Assembly (NCBI RefSeq): GCF_021568855.1
Contig: NZ_JAKGUG010000014.1
Coordinates: 1-53,441 of the forward strand
From: Dethiosulfovibrio russensis
Lineage (GTDB): Bacteria; Synergistota; Synergistia; Synergistales; Dethiosulfovibrionaceae
Reading direction: 5' to 3'
Length of the DNA: 53,441 nt
Below the pieces are notes generated by a model. That model was not told the DNA's origin. It did no database searches and saw nothing but the letters and a program-made list of their open reading frames with translations. A program made the position numbers and the translations under genes. This document shows, one piece after another, positions 1 to 7,606 of the stretch (the first letter of the stretch is position 1; the number at the start of each line of letters is the position of its first letter).

Positions 1-399
1 AGGGCCACCATGGAAAAACTGGGAGTACTGTTCTCACACAGCAGACCGAGGGTAAGCAACGACAACCCCTACAGTGAATCGATCTTCAAGACCCTGAAAT
101 ACAGACCTGCCTTCCCCAGCGGTGGCTTCAAGGACATGGAAAACGCGAGAGCCTGGACCTACCGGTTCGTGTCCTGGTACAACCATACCCACCGTCACAG
201 CGCCTTAAACTACGTGACACCTGAGCAGAGGCATAAAGGAAAAGCCCCGGAGATACTGGCGAAGAGGAAGAAAACCCTGGAAGAAGCCAAGAGAAAACAC
301 CCGGACAGATGGAGAAACAGGCCGATAAGAAACTGCTCCATCGAGGAGACGGTCTATCTGAACCCGGAGAAAGAGCCCCAGAAAAAGCGCAGAGACTGA
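1..399 (+). CDS. IS3-family transposase OrfB, C-terminal part (partial at window start)
   Basis: This is the integrase-core end of an IS3-family OrfB transposase, which cuts and joins element ends with a DDE active site. The frame is open from base 1, so the ATG at 10 is internal and the gene starts outside the window. The motif SNDNPYSESIFKTLKY holds the last catalytic Glu, and WYNHTHRHSALNYVTPEQRH is the usual closing signature. About 132 residues are visible and end naturally at 397-399; no lesion is visible in this part. The rest of the gene cannot be judged. Confidence 0.85.
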   Translation, partial: RATMEKLGVLFSHSRPRVSNDNPYSESIFKTLKYRPAFPSGGFKDMENARAWTYRFVSWYNHTHRHSALNYVTPEQRHKGKAPEILAKRKKTLEEAKRKHPDRWRNRPIRNCSIEETVYLNPEKEPQKKRRD

Positions 400-446
400 G
401 TCATTCCAATTCGATCTTTTTGCGACTTCTCGCTTGACAGGCTCCG
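1..446 (+). mobile_element. IS3-family insertion sequence, 3' end only, cut by the window edge
   Basis: The left end of the window is the distal part of an IS3-type element. It holds the end of the transposase gene (stop at 397-399) and about 45 bases of following DNA containing a run resembling an IS3-type right end (TTGACAGGCTCCG, about 434-446). The right boundary is an inference: immediately beyond it begins the end of a second, different and decayed IS3 transposase on the opposite strand. This suggests that one element landed in or next to the other. Confidence 0.6.
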
Positions 447-1225
447 TCAGTCTGCTATAGGTATTCCTTTCCGAAGTAGATCTCCTGCGATGTCCGGTAT
501 CCCCGTAGAGGAGTGAAGCCTCTCACCGTTATAAAATATCAGGTATTTCTGTAAGTCTCGATATAGATCGGTGACTCGCTCCTGTTCATTAAGGCACAAC
601 CACTCGCATTTGACCATCCGCCAGAACCGTTCAACAGAAACATCTCCAGAGCTTTCTTCAAAGCTACGATGTAGAATTCAGCGTCAAAGAGTATTGGATA
701 GCTCCCAGGAGAGGATGTAGCGGCTGTACCAATCGATAACAGCTACGATATACATGAACCCACAGGTGAGTCTACAATACGTGATATCCGTACTCCAGAC
801 CTGATTGGGCTTCCCCACCTTTACGTTTCGGAGCAGGTAAGGATACACCTCCCGTTCTGGACGAGATCTACTGGTCCCCGGTTTGGGAGCCAGCCCTTCT
901 AGGCCCATGATCCTCATCAGGCGTTGGACTCTCTTGCGATTCACGTTGTATCCTTCACGACAAAGCCAGGTGGTCATTCGCCTGCTCACGTTTCTCTAAC
1001 CGAGAAGGTTACATTGGCTGCGAACACAGATCTGTGGATGATTCAATTCCACACAGGCCCGTTTTCCTCAAGAGTCAACACCTGATTTTTTAAGCCACTC
1101 CAGATCTATCTTGAACCGATCGATCTCCTTATTAAGAGTTGCACCAGGGTCTTATCTCCCTTCAATGCGGCCAGGGCTACTTTGGTCTTGAATTCAGGCG
1201 AACGTCGCTGTCGTTTGGCTGTCAT
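447..1225 (-). pseudogene. Decayed IS3-family transposase (OrfA + OrfB remnants)
   Basis: Read on the minus strand, this is a broken IS3 transposase pair. The OrfA start (ATG at 1225) reads MTAKRQRRSPEFKTKVALAA, then jumps from TLVQL to a fragment NKEIDRFKIDLEWLKK in another frame, so the middle is deleted. A short OrfB start (ELNHPQICVRSQCNLLG) follows, then a stop. The longest open piece (684-989) covers RRMTTWLCREGYNVNRKRVQ to the DDE domain start TDITYCRL. After LSWELSNTL the frame breaks again and resumes as ERFWRMVKCEWLCLNEQE to FYNGERLHSSTG, ending at 447. The part that would carry the second catalytic Asp is missing. It cannot make active transposase. Confidence 0.8.
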
Positions 1226-1316
1226 TATGTCCCCCCTCTTTCTGAGACCTATAATATAGTAGCCTGTTATTGACCTTAACCTAGCAACTTACTCGGGATC
1301 CCTTTTTCCGGGTCCA
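1226..1316 (-). repeat. Probable left terminal region of the decayed IS3 element
   Basis: Upstream of the OrfA remnant lies a short noncoding leader ending, on the minus strand, in TGGACCCGGAAAAAGGGATC (1297-1316). The TG dinucleotide, the position just before OrfA and the absence of other genes suggest the left terminal inverted repeat. I could not find its inverted partner near 400-450, so the right end appears lost or replaced by the neighbouring IS. From 1317 to 1398 I see no feature. Confidence 0.4.
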
Positions 1317-1398
1317 CTATAACCGAAACCTCGGCGTAAAAGGAGGTAATAAAGAGCTAGGGGCACCCGATAGGAACGGCTCTAACTTTTTGCCTCTC

Positions 1399-2178
1399 CT
1401 ATCTCCCCCGCCAGACGGGCTCCCTCTTCCCCAGAAAAGCCTCCAGCCCCTCCCTGGCGTCCTCCGTCGCGGCCAGTGCGGCGAATCTTTCTCCGGCGGC
1501 CTCTATGGCCCGCTCCAACGGCAGGCTTTCTATCTGCTGCAATCCCCTCTTGCCGGTCTTCAGGGCAAGAGGGCTCTTTTTGGCCAGTTTCTTTGCGAAT
1601 TCCATGGTGGCCTCCTCCAGCTTCTCAGGGGGAACCACCCTATAGGCTATGCCCAGTTTCAGGGCCTCCTCGGCGTGGATGAAGTCCCCGGTGAGAACGT
1701 ACTGAAGGGCCCGTTTCGGACCTATCCAGCGGGAAAGCTGATACCCCGGCTCCAGACAGATCAGCCCCACGTTTATTGCGGTGGTTCCGAAAACGGCGTT
1801 CTCCGCCGCCACTATGAAGTCGCAGGCCAGGGCCAGCCCGGCTCCGTTGGCCAGTGTATAGCCCTGAACCGAGGCGATAACCGGCTTGGACATGGAGAAG
1901 AGGACGTTGTTGTGTCGGTCCATCAGCCGCAAAAAATCCCTAATCTCATGGCGTTCTTTGGACAGAAACTCTTTCAGGTCTATCCCTGTGGAAAAGTTCT
2001 TTCCCGCCCCGTCCAGCACGACGACCACCACCGACGGATCGGACTCCATGGCCTCCAGCGAATCGCATAGACCTCTTGCCAGCTCGGTGGAGAAGGTGTT
2101 CATCGACTCCGGCCTGTTCAACGTGATTCGTCCTACTCCATCATCGACCTTCGTTATAACCGTTTTCGACTCCGTCAT
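1399..2178 (-). CDS. Crotonase-superfamily protein (enoyl-CoA hydratase/isomerase-like) lacking both hydratase glutamates
   Basis: The 259-residue length is typical for the crotonase fold, which binds acyl-CoA and stabilises its enolate. Oxyanion-hole segments are visible at FSTGIDLKE (about 62-70) and GYTLANGAGLALACD (106-120). By eye alignment with enoyl-CoA hydratase, the first catalytic Glu aligns with Gly114 and the second (in the usual FGxPEI) with Ala134 (FGTTAI), so ordinary hydration is unlikely. The GAGLALACD run is closer to isomerase-like members such as PaaG. The start has a strong site (GAGGAGGAATAATAAA before ATG). It is transcribed alone, divergently from the GntR gene, from a good promoter at 2242-2269. 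The substrate is unknown. Confidence 0.85.
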   Translation of the reverse strand: MTESKTVITKVDDGVGRITLNRPESMNTFSTELARGLCDSLEAMESDPSVVVVVLDGAGKNFSTGIDLKEFLSKERHEIRDFLRLMDRHNNVLFSMSKPVIASVQGYTLANGAGLALACDFIVAAENAVFGTTAINVGLICLEPGYQLSRWIGPKRALQYVLTGDFIHAEEALKLGIAYRVVPPEKLEEATMEFAKKLAKKSPLALKTGKRGLQQIESLPLERAIEAAGERFAALAATEDAREGLEAFLGKREPVWRGR

Positions 2179-2241
2179 TTTATTATTCCTCCTCGAAACG
2201 AAAAACCACTATACCAGCCGTTTCCACGAAAATCCTTCTCA

Positions 2242-2269
2242 ACTATACACGGCCCCTTTTAGCTGTCAA
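2242..2269 (-). promoter_or_regulatory. Sigma-70-type promoter for the crotonase gene
   Basis: On the minus strand TTGACA (2264-2269) is followed after 16 bases by TATAGT (2242-2247). This lies about 64 bases before the start codon at 2178. Both boxes are near consensus. Confidence 0.7.
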
Positions 2270-2549
2270 AGAGGCTTTGTCGGGCAAAAAAACAGCTCTT
2301 CCCCGCCTCCGAAGGTGTTTTTTGCAAAAAAAACGGCTTTTTCCACCTATCGAAACACACCAAAAAACGCCGAACATTCAGTCCGCTAAAGTTCATGGCT
2401 CCCCAGCGAAAGGGCTTTACACAGATGAAACAATGCAGGGTTGTTTTTTTTGACCTTTTTTGCTCAGACTTCGAGTCGCAGCTTTCTATGTAAATTTAAT
2501 AAAGTTGTATTTTAACGTTCAAGTATACTGCATAAAAGGCGAAAACATT

Positions 2550-2578
2550 TTGATTTTCAAGTTTAGTTACCGTATAGT
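2550..2578 (+). promoter_or_regulatory. Sigma-70-type promoter for the GntR gene
   Basis: TTGATT (2550-2555), 17-base spacer, TATAGT (2573-2578). It lies 80 bases upstream of the TTG start at 2659. The regulator may bind nearby: AGTATACT lies at 2522-2529. Confidence 0.65.
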
Positions 2579-2658
2579 GGCAATAGCGCAGGTGCCGTAC
2601 AACTTGTATGGAACTGGAATACATACACGAAAGTGCCATTTCGAGAGGAGGCACCGCA

Positions 2659-3285
2659 TTGAGGACCCGAAAAAAGGATCTGGCATACAAGGCTATCAAA
2701 CAGATGATCATGGATAAAGAGCTTACGGAGGAACACTACGTATCGGAGAACAATCTGGCAAAAAAACTCGATATGAGCAGAACCCCTGTGAGGGAGGCTC
2801 TGCTCCGGCTGCAATCGGAGGGATTCATAAATATCATCCCCAACAAGGGAGCAGTTGTCAGCAATGTCTCGGTGGTCATCGCCAAGGAGTTCTACGACAT
2901 GAGGATGGCCATAGAGGAGTTCGTTGTCCGCAACGTGGCGGACAGGCTCACTCAGGAACACCTTGAGCACATGGATCTATTGCTGAAGGAGCAGGAAAAA
3001 GCCTGCGAGAAAGGCGATCTGGACGATTATCTGAGAGCAGACAGCGAGTTTCACGATTATTTTCTGCTCATATACGAAAACCAGACCATATGGGACGCCA
3101 TATTGCAGGTGAGACAGAGGTTTCACGCCGTGGGAGTGAACGTCCTGTCGACCCAGAAGGATATCTGGACGTCTCTGGCGTATCACAAGGAGATAGTGGA
3201 CGCACTGAAACAGGGGGATGTGGAGAGGGCGGTACAGGTAACCCACGACCACCTGAAGTTCGGCAAAACCAACCTTATACGTTGA
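2659..3285 (+). CDS. GntR-family transcriptional regulator (FCD/FadR subfamily)
   Basis: A 208-residue one-domain-plus-FCD regulator. The N-terminus carries the winged helix (LAYKAIKQMIMDKE; SENNLAKKLDMSRTPVREAL; LQSEGFINIIPNKGAVV) and the C-terminal all-helical FCD ligand domain has the typical acidic/His pattern (YDMRMAIEEF; DSEFHDYFL; HKEIVDAL; HDHL). A TTG start at 2659 is chosen because AGGAGG lies 7 bases upstream (2646-2651); the in-frame ATG at 2608 has no such site. FCD regulators usually sense organic acids and control adjacent catabolic genes. It stands 93 bases before the E1 alpha gene in the same direction, so it is the likely regulator of the dehydrogenase/TRAP cluster. The effector is unknown. 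Confidence 0.9.
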   Translation: MRTRKKDLAYKAIKQMIMDKELTEEHYVSENNLAKKLDMSRTPVREALLRLQSEGFINIIPNKGAVVSNVSVVIAKEFYDMRMAIEEFVVRNVADRLTQEHLEHMDLLLKEQEKACEKGDLDDYLRADSEFHDYFLLIYENQTIWDAILQVRQRFHAVGVNVLSTQKDIWTSLAYHKEIVDALKQGDVERAVQVTHDHLKFGKTNLIR

Positions 3286-3378
3286 CCCGTATCGAAGACT
3301 GCAGCTTCGTTGGGAATAGATAGCCAAAAACGCGAGTGCGAGGGTGAAAGGTACAACACAAAGAGGAGGGTGCGGCAT

Positions 3379-4383
3379 ATGTGTGCGAAAGCGATCCTAA
3401 AAGAGCCGACGATCCCGGTCAAGAACTACGATCGAGATCTGCTGATAGAGCTCTACCGCAAGATGGTCTCGATCCGTCTCTTCGAGCAGAAGGTGGAACA
3501 CCATTTCCTGGCCGGGGATATTCCCGGTTTCGTCCATCTATACATCGGAGAGGAAGGCATCGGCACCGGGGTGATGGCCAACCTTACCAAGGAAGACTAT
3601 ATCGAGAGTACCCACAGAGGACACGGTCACACCATAGCCAAGGGTGCCGATCTGAATCGAATGATGGCGGAGATTTTCGGCAAAAAGACCGGCTATTGCA
3701 AGGGCAAGGGCGGTTCGATGCATATAGCGGATTTCAGCGTAGGCATGCTTGGCGCCAACGGCATCGTCGGCGGAGGATATACCCTGGCCGTCGGAGCGGC
3801 TCTGGCATCCAAGCTTCGTGAGGACGGCAGAATTTCCGTGGTGTTCTTCGGAGACGGAGCTTCCAACAGAGGCACGTTCCACGAGGCTCTCAATATGGCG
3901 GCGGCCTGGAAGCTACCGGTTCTTTTCGTGTGCGAGAACAACGAGTGGGCCTCCACCACTCCATATTTGACCACGACCTCGGTGGCGGACATAGCCGACC
4001 GGGCTCAGGGCTACGGTATTCCCGGCTATATGGTGGACGGCAACGACGTCCTTTCCGTCTACGAGACTTCCAAGGAAGTGGTGGATTACATCCGTTCCGG
4101 CAACGGACCGGTTCTTCTCGAGTGCAAGACATACAGGATAAAGGGACACTTCGTCGGCGACCCCGAAAAGTACCGCACCAAGGAAGAGGTCCAGGAGGTC
4201 TTCGACAACAATAACCCGATAAACCGGTTCGAGGAGAAGGTTCTCGAGGCGGGCGTTCTTTCCCGAGAGGATCTGGACGCCGTCTACGGCGAGGTGGAGG
4301 CGGCCATAGAAGAGGCCGTGCGCTATGCGTTGGAGAGCCCCGAGCCTGACCCCTCGGAGCTGTTCGACGATCTTTACGTGTAG
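3379..4383 (+). CDS. Thiamine-diphosphate 2-oxoacid dehydrogenase E1 component, alpha subunit (pyruvate/acetoin type)
   Basis: A 334-residue E1 alpha that decarboxylates a 2-oxo acid or cleaves acetoin with ThDP and passes the acyl group to lipoyl-E2. The ThDP/Mg motif runs from GDG (158-160) through NRGTFHEALNMAA to ENN (186-188). The phosphorylation-loop region STHRGHGHTIAKG and the GKGGSMHIAD segment are those of the PdhA/AcoA family. The ATG at 3379 has AGGAGG 9 bases upstream (3364-3369), so the 23 extra in-frame codons before it are unlikely to be used. The beta subunit follows 18 bases downstream. Sequence alone does not separate pyruvate from acetoin or branched-chain substrates; the heterotetrameric alpha/beta form and length fit AcoA/PdhA best. 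Confidence 0.92.
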   Translation: MCAKAILKEPTIPVKNYDRDLLIELYRKMVSIRLFEQKVEHHFLAGDIPGFVHLYIGEEGIGTGVMANLTKEDYIESTHRGHGHTIAKGADLNRMMAEIFGKKTGYCKGKGGSMHIADFSVGMLGANGIVGGGYTLAVGAALASKLREDGRISVVFFGDGASNRGTFHEALNMAAAWKLPVLFVCENNEWASTTPYLTTTSVADIADRAQGYGIPGYMVDGNDVLSVYETSKEVVDYIRSGNGPVLLECKTYRIKGHFVGDPEKYRTKEEVQEVFDNNNPINRFEEKVLEAGVLSREDLDAVYGEVEAAIEEAVRYALESPEPDPSELFDDLYV

Positions 4384-4401
4384 AGGCTGGAGGGATCTAT
4401 T

Positions 4402-5385
4402 ATGGCTGAGACAAAGAAGATCACATTCTCCCAGGCCACCCTTGAGGCCATGCAGGAGGAGATGGAGAGAGACGATACCGTCTTCGTGATGGGCGAGGAC
4501 ATCGCCAGACAGGGCGGCATTTTCGGACAGTTCAAGGGACTTCCCGACTCTTTCGGTTCCGATAGGGTCCGAGACACCCCGATAACCGAGACCGCCATAG
4601 TCGGAGCTGCGGTGGGAGCCGCTCTAGCCGGGATGCGCCCCATAGCGGATATGCACTTCGCCGACTTCATGCTGGTCTGCGGAGACGAGATATACAACCA
4701 GATGGCCAAGGTCCACTATATGTTCGGCGGCCAGAAGACCGTTCCCATGGTGCTTCGCGCCCCGGACGGACTGATAAATCAGGCGGCGGCCCAGCACTCT
4801 CAGAGCCTTGAGGCCATATTCCAGCACATACCGGGACTCAAGGTAGTGGCTCCGTCCAACCCGGCGGACGCCAAGGGACTCCTCAAGTCGGCCATAAGGG
4901 ACGACAACCCGGTCATCTATTTCGAACACAAGGCCCTGTTCAACACCAAGGGAGATGTTCCCGTAGAGGAGTATTTCACCCCCATCGGCAAGGCCGACAT
5001 AGTGACGGAGGGGTCGGATCTGACCATAGTCTCCTACTCGAACTGTCTTCAGACGGTGGCCAAGCCGGTGGCGGCGATGGCAGAAAAAGAGGGGATCTCG
5101 GTTGAGCTGATAGACCTTCGTACCATCTCCCCCATAGACAAGGACGCCATTCTGGAGTCGGTGGCCAAGACCAGCCGTCTCGCGATAATACACGAAGCTG
5201 TGAAGCAGGGCGGAGTCGGCGGAGAGATCGCCGCAATAGTGGCGGAGGAAGGCCTGGACTACCTGGACGCCCCGATAATGCGTTTCGGATCTCCCTTCAC
5301 GCCGGTTCCCTTCGCCAGACCTCTGGAGCAGGCCTACCGTCTCAAACCGGAGGCCATCCTAGAGGGCATCAAGAGGATGTTCTAG
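4402..5385 (+). CDS. 2-oxoacid dehydrogenase E1 component, beta subunit
   Basis: A 327-residue transketolase-like beta subunit that completes the E1 heterotetramer. Typical segments are MGEDIARQGGIFGQFKGL (about 31-48), the GAAVGAALAGMRPIADM run, and the C-terminal EGSDLTIVSYSNCLQTV and HEAVKQGGVGGEIAA motifs. Length is standard for PdhB/AcoB. A ribosome site (GGAGGG) precedes the ATG. The PPC-domain gene starts 3 bases after its stop, indicating tight co-translation. Confidence 0.92.
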   Translation: MAETKKITFSQATLEAMQEEMERDDTVFVMGEDIARQGGIFGQFKGLPDSFGSDRVRDTPITETAIVGAAVGAALAGMRPIADMHFADFMLVCGDEIYNQMAKVHYMFGGQKTVPMVLRAPDGLINQAAAQHSQSLEAIFQHIPGLKVVAPSNPADAKGLLKSAIRDDNPVIYFEHKALFNTKGDVPVEEYFTPIGKADIVTEGSDLTIVSYSNCLQTVAKPVAAMAEKEGISVELIDLRTISPIDKDAILESVAKTSRLAIIHEAVKQGGVGGEIAAIVAEEGLDYLDAPIMRFGSPFTPVPFARPLEQAYRLKPEAILEGIKRMF

Positions 5386-5388
5386 CCT

Positions 5389-5895
5389 ATGGGGACCTTC
5401 GAGGCGGCAACGCCAAGAGGAGCCAGACGGATAGCGGTCCGGATAACCCCGGGCAGCGATCTGTTCCAGGGGATAAGGGATGTCTGCCGCCATTTCGGCA
5501 TAACCTGCGCCTCCGTCGAGAGCGCTCTGGGAAGCCTGGCATCCGCCACGGTGGTGTGTATATCCGACGACTCCGAATCCCCCTCGGGGGCCTCCTACAA
5601 AGATCCAACCCATATCGAGGCTCCTATGGAACTGGTGGCCCTCTGTGGAACGGTAGGAGCCATGGATGGCGAGACCTCCATACATCTTCACGGAACGGTG
5701 GCGCTGGACGAGAAAACGCCCTACTGCGGACACCTGGTAGACGACGGAAAGAACACCGTTCTGGCTACAGTGGAGATGCAGATAGTGGAGCTTATAGGGA
5801 TGAACTGGGTCCGTCGTCACGACCCGGAGACAGGTTTCACTCTTTTCAAACCGGAAGACAGCCGTTATCCGGATATCGGAGAGCCCGGGAGGTGA
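5389..5895 (+). CDS. PPC/DUF296-domain protein
   Basis: A 168-residue protein of the plant-and-prokaryote-conserved (PPC, DUF296) family. Visible hallmarks are ITPGSDLFQGIRDVCRHFGI (about 24-43), ELVALCGTVG (84-93), SIHLHGTVALD (99-109) with its His-x-His pair, GHLVDDGKN and TVEMQIVELIG. In bacteria the fold forms trimers; the family is often labelled DNA-binding, but a metabolic role is as plausible for stand-alone bacterial members. Its start lies 3 bases after E1 beta and the TRAP genes follow, so it is probably co-expressed with the acid-oxidation system. Its function is unknown. Confidence 0.8.
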   Translation: MGTFEAATPRGARRIAVRITPGSDLFQGIRDVCRHFGITCASVESALGSLASATVVCISDDSESPSGASYKDPTHIEAPMELVALCGTVGAMDGETSIHLHGTVALDEKTPYCGHLVDDGKNTVLATVEMQIVELIGMNWVRRHDPETGFTLFKPEDSRYPDIGEPGR

Positions 5896-5961
5896 TCGTT
5901 CAGGAATAAAACGCGGTCGATATGTTTCGATAGGCTTCGTTTATATCAAGGAGGGAAAGAC

Positions 5962-7041
5962 ATGAGGAAAGTGGTTTCTGCGGTTCTGCTGGCAACTCTG
6001 GTCCTTTGTTTCGCAGCTCCCGGTTTCGCGGCGTACAAGAACGAGTACAAGATGAGCGTCGTTCCCGGCGCCATAACCCCCTGGGGGATGGGCGCGGGGT
6101 ACTTCGCCGATCTGGTCAAGGAACGCACCGACGGACGGGTGAACATAAAGGTCTACTACTCGGGACAGCTTTTCGCCGGTAAGCAGACTTCCGAGTTCCT
6201 GCTTCTTCGCAACGGCGCCATAGACTTCTCCCTGGCATCGACCATCAACTGGTCTCCCCAGGTCAACGAGCTTAACCTTCCGGCTCTGCCCTTCTTCATC
6301 TCCGCCAACGGAGATGATCGTTACGCCGCCATGGACGCCATCGAAAACGGCAAATCGGGAAAGATGATGGTCGACGCGGTGGAGAAGAAAGGCGTCAAGT
6401 TCCTCGCCTGGGGTGAGAACGGATTCCGCGAGATGACCAACAGCGTCAGAGAAGTAGCCTCCCCCGAAGACATGAAGGACCTCAAGCTTCGAGTCGTCGG
6501 CAGCCCCATATACATCGACACCTTCAAGGCCTTGGGAGCCAACCCGATCAACATGAACTGGTCCGAGGCGACCACCGCCTTCCAGCAGGGAGTCGTGGAC
6601 GGTCAGGAGAACCCTCTTACCGGAATCTGCATTCCCGTCAAGATCTGGAACTACCATAAGTTCCTCACCAACTGGCACTATGTCATCGATCCCCTTCTTC
6701 TGGCAGCCAACCCCAAGACCTGGAAGAAGTTCTCCGAGGAGGACCAGAAGATCATAGCCCAGGCCGCGGTTGACGCCATGAAGTACCAGAAGGCCATAGC
6801 CAGAGCCGGTCTCGACGACGGCGAATCCATCGCGTATCTCGAGAGCATCGATATCACTCCCGAATATCCCAATCCATACGCCACCTGCGAGGAAGAGGGC
6901 ATGACCGTCACCAATCTGACCCCGGAAAACCTCAAGGCCTTCCGGGACGCCACCGCCCAGGTACGTGCCGACTGGACGAAGAAGATCGGTGCCGAGCTTG
7001 TCGCGGCAGCCGAGGAGGACATGGCATCCATCAATAAGTAA
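5962..7041 (+). CDS. TRAP transporter solute-binding protein (DctP family)
   Basis: A 359-residue periplasmic binding protein that captures an organic acid for the QM membrane pair. The signal peptide is MRKVVSAVLLATLVLCFAAP with cleavage probably after GFA (about 23). DctP signatures include GYFADLVKERTDGRVNIKVYYSGQL, the conserved Arg region DLKLRVVGSPIYIDTFKALGA, and NWSEATTAFQQGVVDGQENP. The Arg in LKLRVVG normally binds a substrate carboxylate. A GGAGGG site precedes the ATG. Family members that bind 2-oxo acids, including pyruvate, are known, and the surrounding dehydrogenase genes make a 2-oxo acid or related acid the best guess; this is inference. Confidence 0.9.
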   Translation: MRKVVSAVLLATLVLCFAAPGFAAYKNEYKMSVVPGAITPWGMGAGYFADLVKERTDGRVNIKVYYSGQLFAGKQTSEFLLLRNGAIDFSLASTINWSPQVNELNLPALPFFISANGDDRYAAMDAIENGKSGKMMVDAVEKKGVKFLAWGENGFREMTNSVREVASPEDMKDLKLRVVGSPIYIDTFKALGANPINMNWSEATTAFQQGVVDGQENPLTGICIPVKIWNYHKFLTNWHYVIDPLLLAANPKTWKKFSEEDQKIIAQAAVDAMKYQKAIARAGLDDGESIAYLESIDITPEYPNPYATCEEEGMTVTNLTPENLKAFRDATAQVRADWTKKIGAELVAAAEEDMASINK

Positions 7042-7064
7042 AGAACCACGCAACTAAAGAAACC

Positions 7065-7096
7065 GGAGGGGGAGGACGGCTCTCCCCTTCCCCTCC
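7065..7096 (+). terminator. Intercistronic hairpin between TRAP dctP- and dctQ-type genes
   Basis: An 11-bp GC-rich stem with one G-U pair (GGAGGGG at 7065-7071 with CCCCTCC at 7090-7096, continuing inward). No long T-run follows, so it is better read as a partial attenuator or mRNA 3' stabiliser. That would allow more binding protein than membrane subunits to be made. Confidence 0.55.
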
Positions 7097-7123
7097 TTCA
7101 CAGACCGAAAGGGGTGGCGGCTA

Positions 7124-7594
7124 GTGATAGCTAAATTTTTCGATCACTTCGAGGAGATACTTGGATCGATTCTGGTCGCCGTAATGGTGACCATCTCCTT
7201 CGTAAACGTGATAACCAGATATTTCATAAGGATGTCTCTTTCCTGGTCCGAGGAGATAACGGTAAACCTTTTCGTATGGGTGGTCATGCTCGGAACGGCC
7301 ATAGCCTTCAAGAAAGGCTCCCATCTGGGAATGGAGTTCATATACGAGAGGTTTCCCGACCGTATCAAGAAGGTTTTGTTCCTTCTCTCGGCAATTTTAT
7401 CGATAGCTTTCTTCGTCGTTCTCGGATGGCTCGGAGCCATAGAGGTCAAAGACGAGATAGATCTCTGCGTAATAACCGAGTCCCTGGCGATACCGGTTTG
7501 GTACTACACCATAGCTATACCGGTCTTCTCCGTTCTGGTGATCTTCAGGATACTACAGAACGTGGTTACGTCCCTCAGGGACCACTCTTACTAA
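7124..7594 (+). CDS. TRAP transporter small permease (DctQ family)
   Basis: A 156-residue four-helix membrane subunit that links the binding protein and the large permease. Hydrophobic segments lie near 10-33, 46-62, 83-107 and 125-148. The conserved features RYFIRMSLSWSEEITVNLFVWVV (first and second helices) and GTAIAFKKGSHLGMEF match DctQ. It starts with GTG at 7124 behind a GGGG-containing site. The large permease follows after 12 bases. Confidence 0.9.
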   Translation: MIAKFFDHFEEILGSILVAVMVTISFVNVITRYFIRMSLSWSEEITVNLFVWVVMLGTAIAFKKGSHLGMEFIYERFPDRIKKVLFLLSAILSIAFFVVLGWLGAIEVKDEIDLCVITESLAIPVWYYTIAIPVFSVLVIFRILQNVVTSLRDHSY

Positions 7595-7606
7595 GGGGGC
7601 AAGACA

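Larger units (their letters stand above)
2179..2658. other. Divergent intergenic region between crotonase and GntR genes
   Basis: These 480 bases contain no convincing gene. They hold a minus-strand promoter for the crotonase (2242-2269), an AT-rich stretch with several A/T runs (2280-2520), an 8-bp palindrome AGTATACT at 2522-2529 just upstream of the plus-strand -35 box, and the GntR promoter at 2550-2578. The interval from the promoter to the TTG start at 2659 is an untranslated leader carrying partial TGTAT/ATACA symmetry (2606-2634) that could be a regulator site; this last point is weak. Confidence 0.6.

Noticed and set aside
1390-2070. Long open frame opposite the crotonase gene
   Set aside because: It runs antisense across a well-conserved gene, has no ribosome site or recognisable motif, and is explained by codon bias.
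5941-7053. 370-codon open frame opposite the TRAP binding-protein gene
   Set aside because: It mirrors the real gene across its whole length; the product is low-complexity Gly/Val/His-rich and has no family features.
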